A DNA stretch of 64,000 bases, taken from the NCBI RefSeq assembly GCF_020532675.1, contig NZ_JAJAVE010000001.1:1116001-1180000 (forward strand). The letters are read 5' to 3'. The position numbers and the translations under genes are program-made. The stretch comes from Methylobacillus gramineus (GTDB taxonomy: Bacteria; Pseudomonadota; Gammaproteobacteria; Burkholderiales; Methylophilaceae). The first letter of the stretch is position 1. Every line of letters starts with the position of its first letter. Positions 63,457 through 64,000 of this stretch are shown piece after piece. The notes beneath the pieces are model-generated. The model worked only from the letters and a program-made list of their open reading frames with translations. It was not told the DNA's origin and searched no databases.

Positions 63457-64000
63457 ATGATCCCTTTTTCCATTCTTGATCTCTGTCCTATCGTTCGCGG
63501 TGCAAGCGCTGCAGATGCCTTTCGCCACTCACTGCAACTGGCACAACTTGGTGAGCAACTCGGGTTCAATCGCTTCTGGCTGGCAGAGCATCACAATATG
63601 CCTGGCATCGCCAGTGCCGCGACCTCTGTCGTCATTGCCCACGTGGCAGCTGGCACCCAGCATATCCGCATCGGAGCAGGCGGGATCATGCTGCCCAACC
63701 ACGCGCCCTTAGCCATTGCAGAACAATTTGGCACACTGGAATCATTACACCCAGGACGCATAGACCTGGGATTGGGGCGTGCGCCCGGCAGTGATATGTC
63801 CACCGCCCGTGCATTGCGTCGAGACATGGGGATCAACGGAGATGACTTCCCTGAACAGGTGGCAGAACTCAGGCATTATTTTGATGCAGTACAACCTGGG
63901 CAAAATATCCGTGCCGTCCCTGGTGCCGGACTCAAGATTCCAATCTGGATATTAGGCTCCAGTCTGTTTGGAGCCCAGTTTGCCGCCGCCAATGGCTTGC
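63457..64000 (+). CDS. LLM-class flavin-dependent oxidoreductase (3' end outside window)
   Basis: The first 181 residues of a luciferase-like monooxygenase, beginning [15 protein letters not shown]. The group-1-type LLM pattern is clear: [47 protein letters not shown]. This resembles the YhbW-like group rather than the NtaA group at 56804-58093. Substrate unknown; it continues beyond the window. Confidence 0.9.
   Translation, partial: MIPFSILDLCPIVRGASAADAFRHSLQLAQLGEQLGFNRFWLAEHHNMPGIASAATSVVIAHVAAGTQHIRIGAGGIMLPNHAPLAIAEQFGTLESLHPGRIDLGLGRAPGSDMSTARALRRDMGINGDDFPEQVAELRHYFDAVQPGQNIRAVPGAGLKIPIWILGSSLFGAQFAAANGL

Overview
The window looks like chromosomal DNA of a betaproteobacterial methylotroph, most likely Methylophilaceae (Methylobacillus/Methylovorus-like). 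This is inferred from the gene mix: EarP-type EF-P modification, a PEP-CTERM protein, betaproteobacterial AddAB-like proteins, formamidase/porin/FmdB and a urea uptake and urease block. No rRNA, tRNA, CRISPR array, transposase or phage gene was seen. Both ends cut through genes: tldD at the left and a flavin-dependent oxidoreductase at the right.

Layout. 1-6 kb: tldD, a small histone-like DUF2934 protein, mfd and a DedA membrane protein, all on +. 6-16 kb, minus strand: a PEP-CTERM choice-of-anchor A protein behind a probable sigma-54 promoter, an AddA/AddB-like helicase-nuclease pair, an M48 protease and a DUF898 membrane protein. 16-18 kb, +: greB-earP-efp with a terminator. 18-21.3 kb, minus: ammonium transporter with a coupled unknown gene, then a DUF4130 protein. 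21.3-22.6 kb, minus: the radical SAM partner of the DUF4130 protein. 22.8-30 kb: a soluble double-Cache/CheW protein, a LuxR-type response regulator and an 1147-residue fusion of an NCS1 permease with a hybrid histidine kinase. 30-44.5 kb, minus: one long nitrogen-scavenging block read fmdC-fmdA-fmdB-urtABCDE-ureDABC-ureEFG-ureJ. 44.7-56.5 kb: a lipoprotein, an S24/LexA-type repressor, and two FecI-FecR-TonB receptor cassettes; the first is broken by two frameshifts and the second is intact and followed by a sulfatase. 56.8-61 kb: two divergent transcription units, each led by a TPP riboswitch, one for an SDR and an NtaA-like monooxygenase, the other for a sodium/solute symporter. 61-64 kb: an inverted pair of ~280 bp repeats, selO and a partial luciferase-family oxidoreductase.

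How it fits together. Urea and formamide enter through UrtABCDE and the FmdC porin, are hydrolysed by urease and formamidase, and the ammonia can be supplemented through Amt; the permease-kinase/LuxR pair next to the urease genes is a candidate sensor for a nitrogenous substrate. The S24 repressor and the radical SAM/DUF4130 pair share a GTAC-N4-GTAC-type operator at the same distance from their start codons, which suggests damage-inducible control of that uncharacterised pair. 

The most unusual signals are: (1) five long imperfect palindromes, each directly after a stop codon inside the fmd/urt/ure block, sharing a core but having different, self-complementary arms; (2) back-to-back TPP riboswitches with visible Shine-Dalgarno-sequestering hairpins, one of them controlling enzymes not known to belong to thiamin metabolism; (3) the shared LexA-like operator; (4) the permease-kinase fusion with its cysteine-rich linker.
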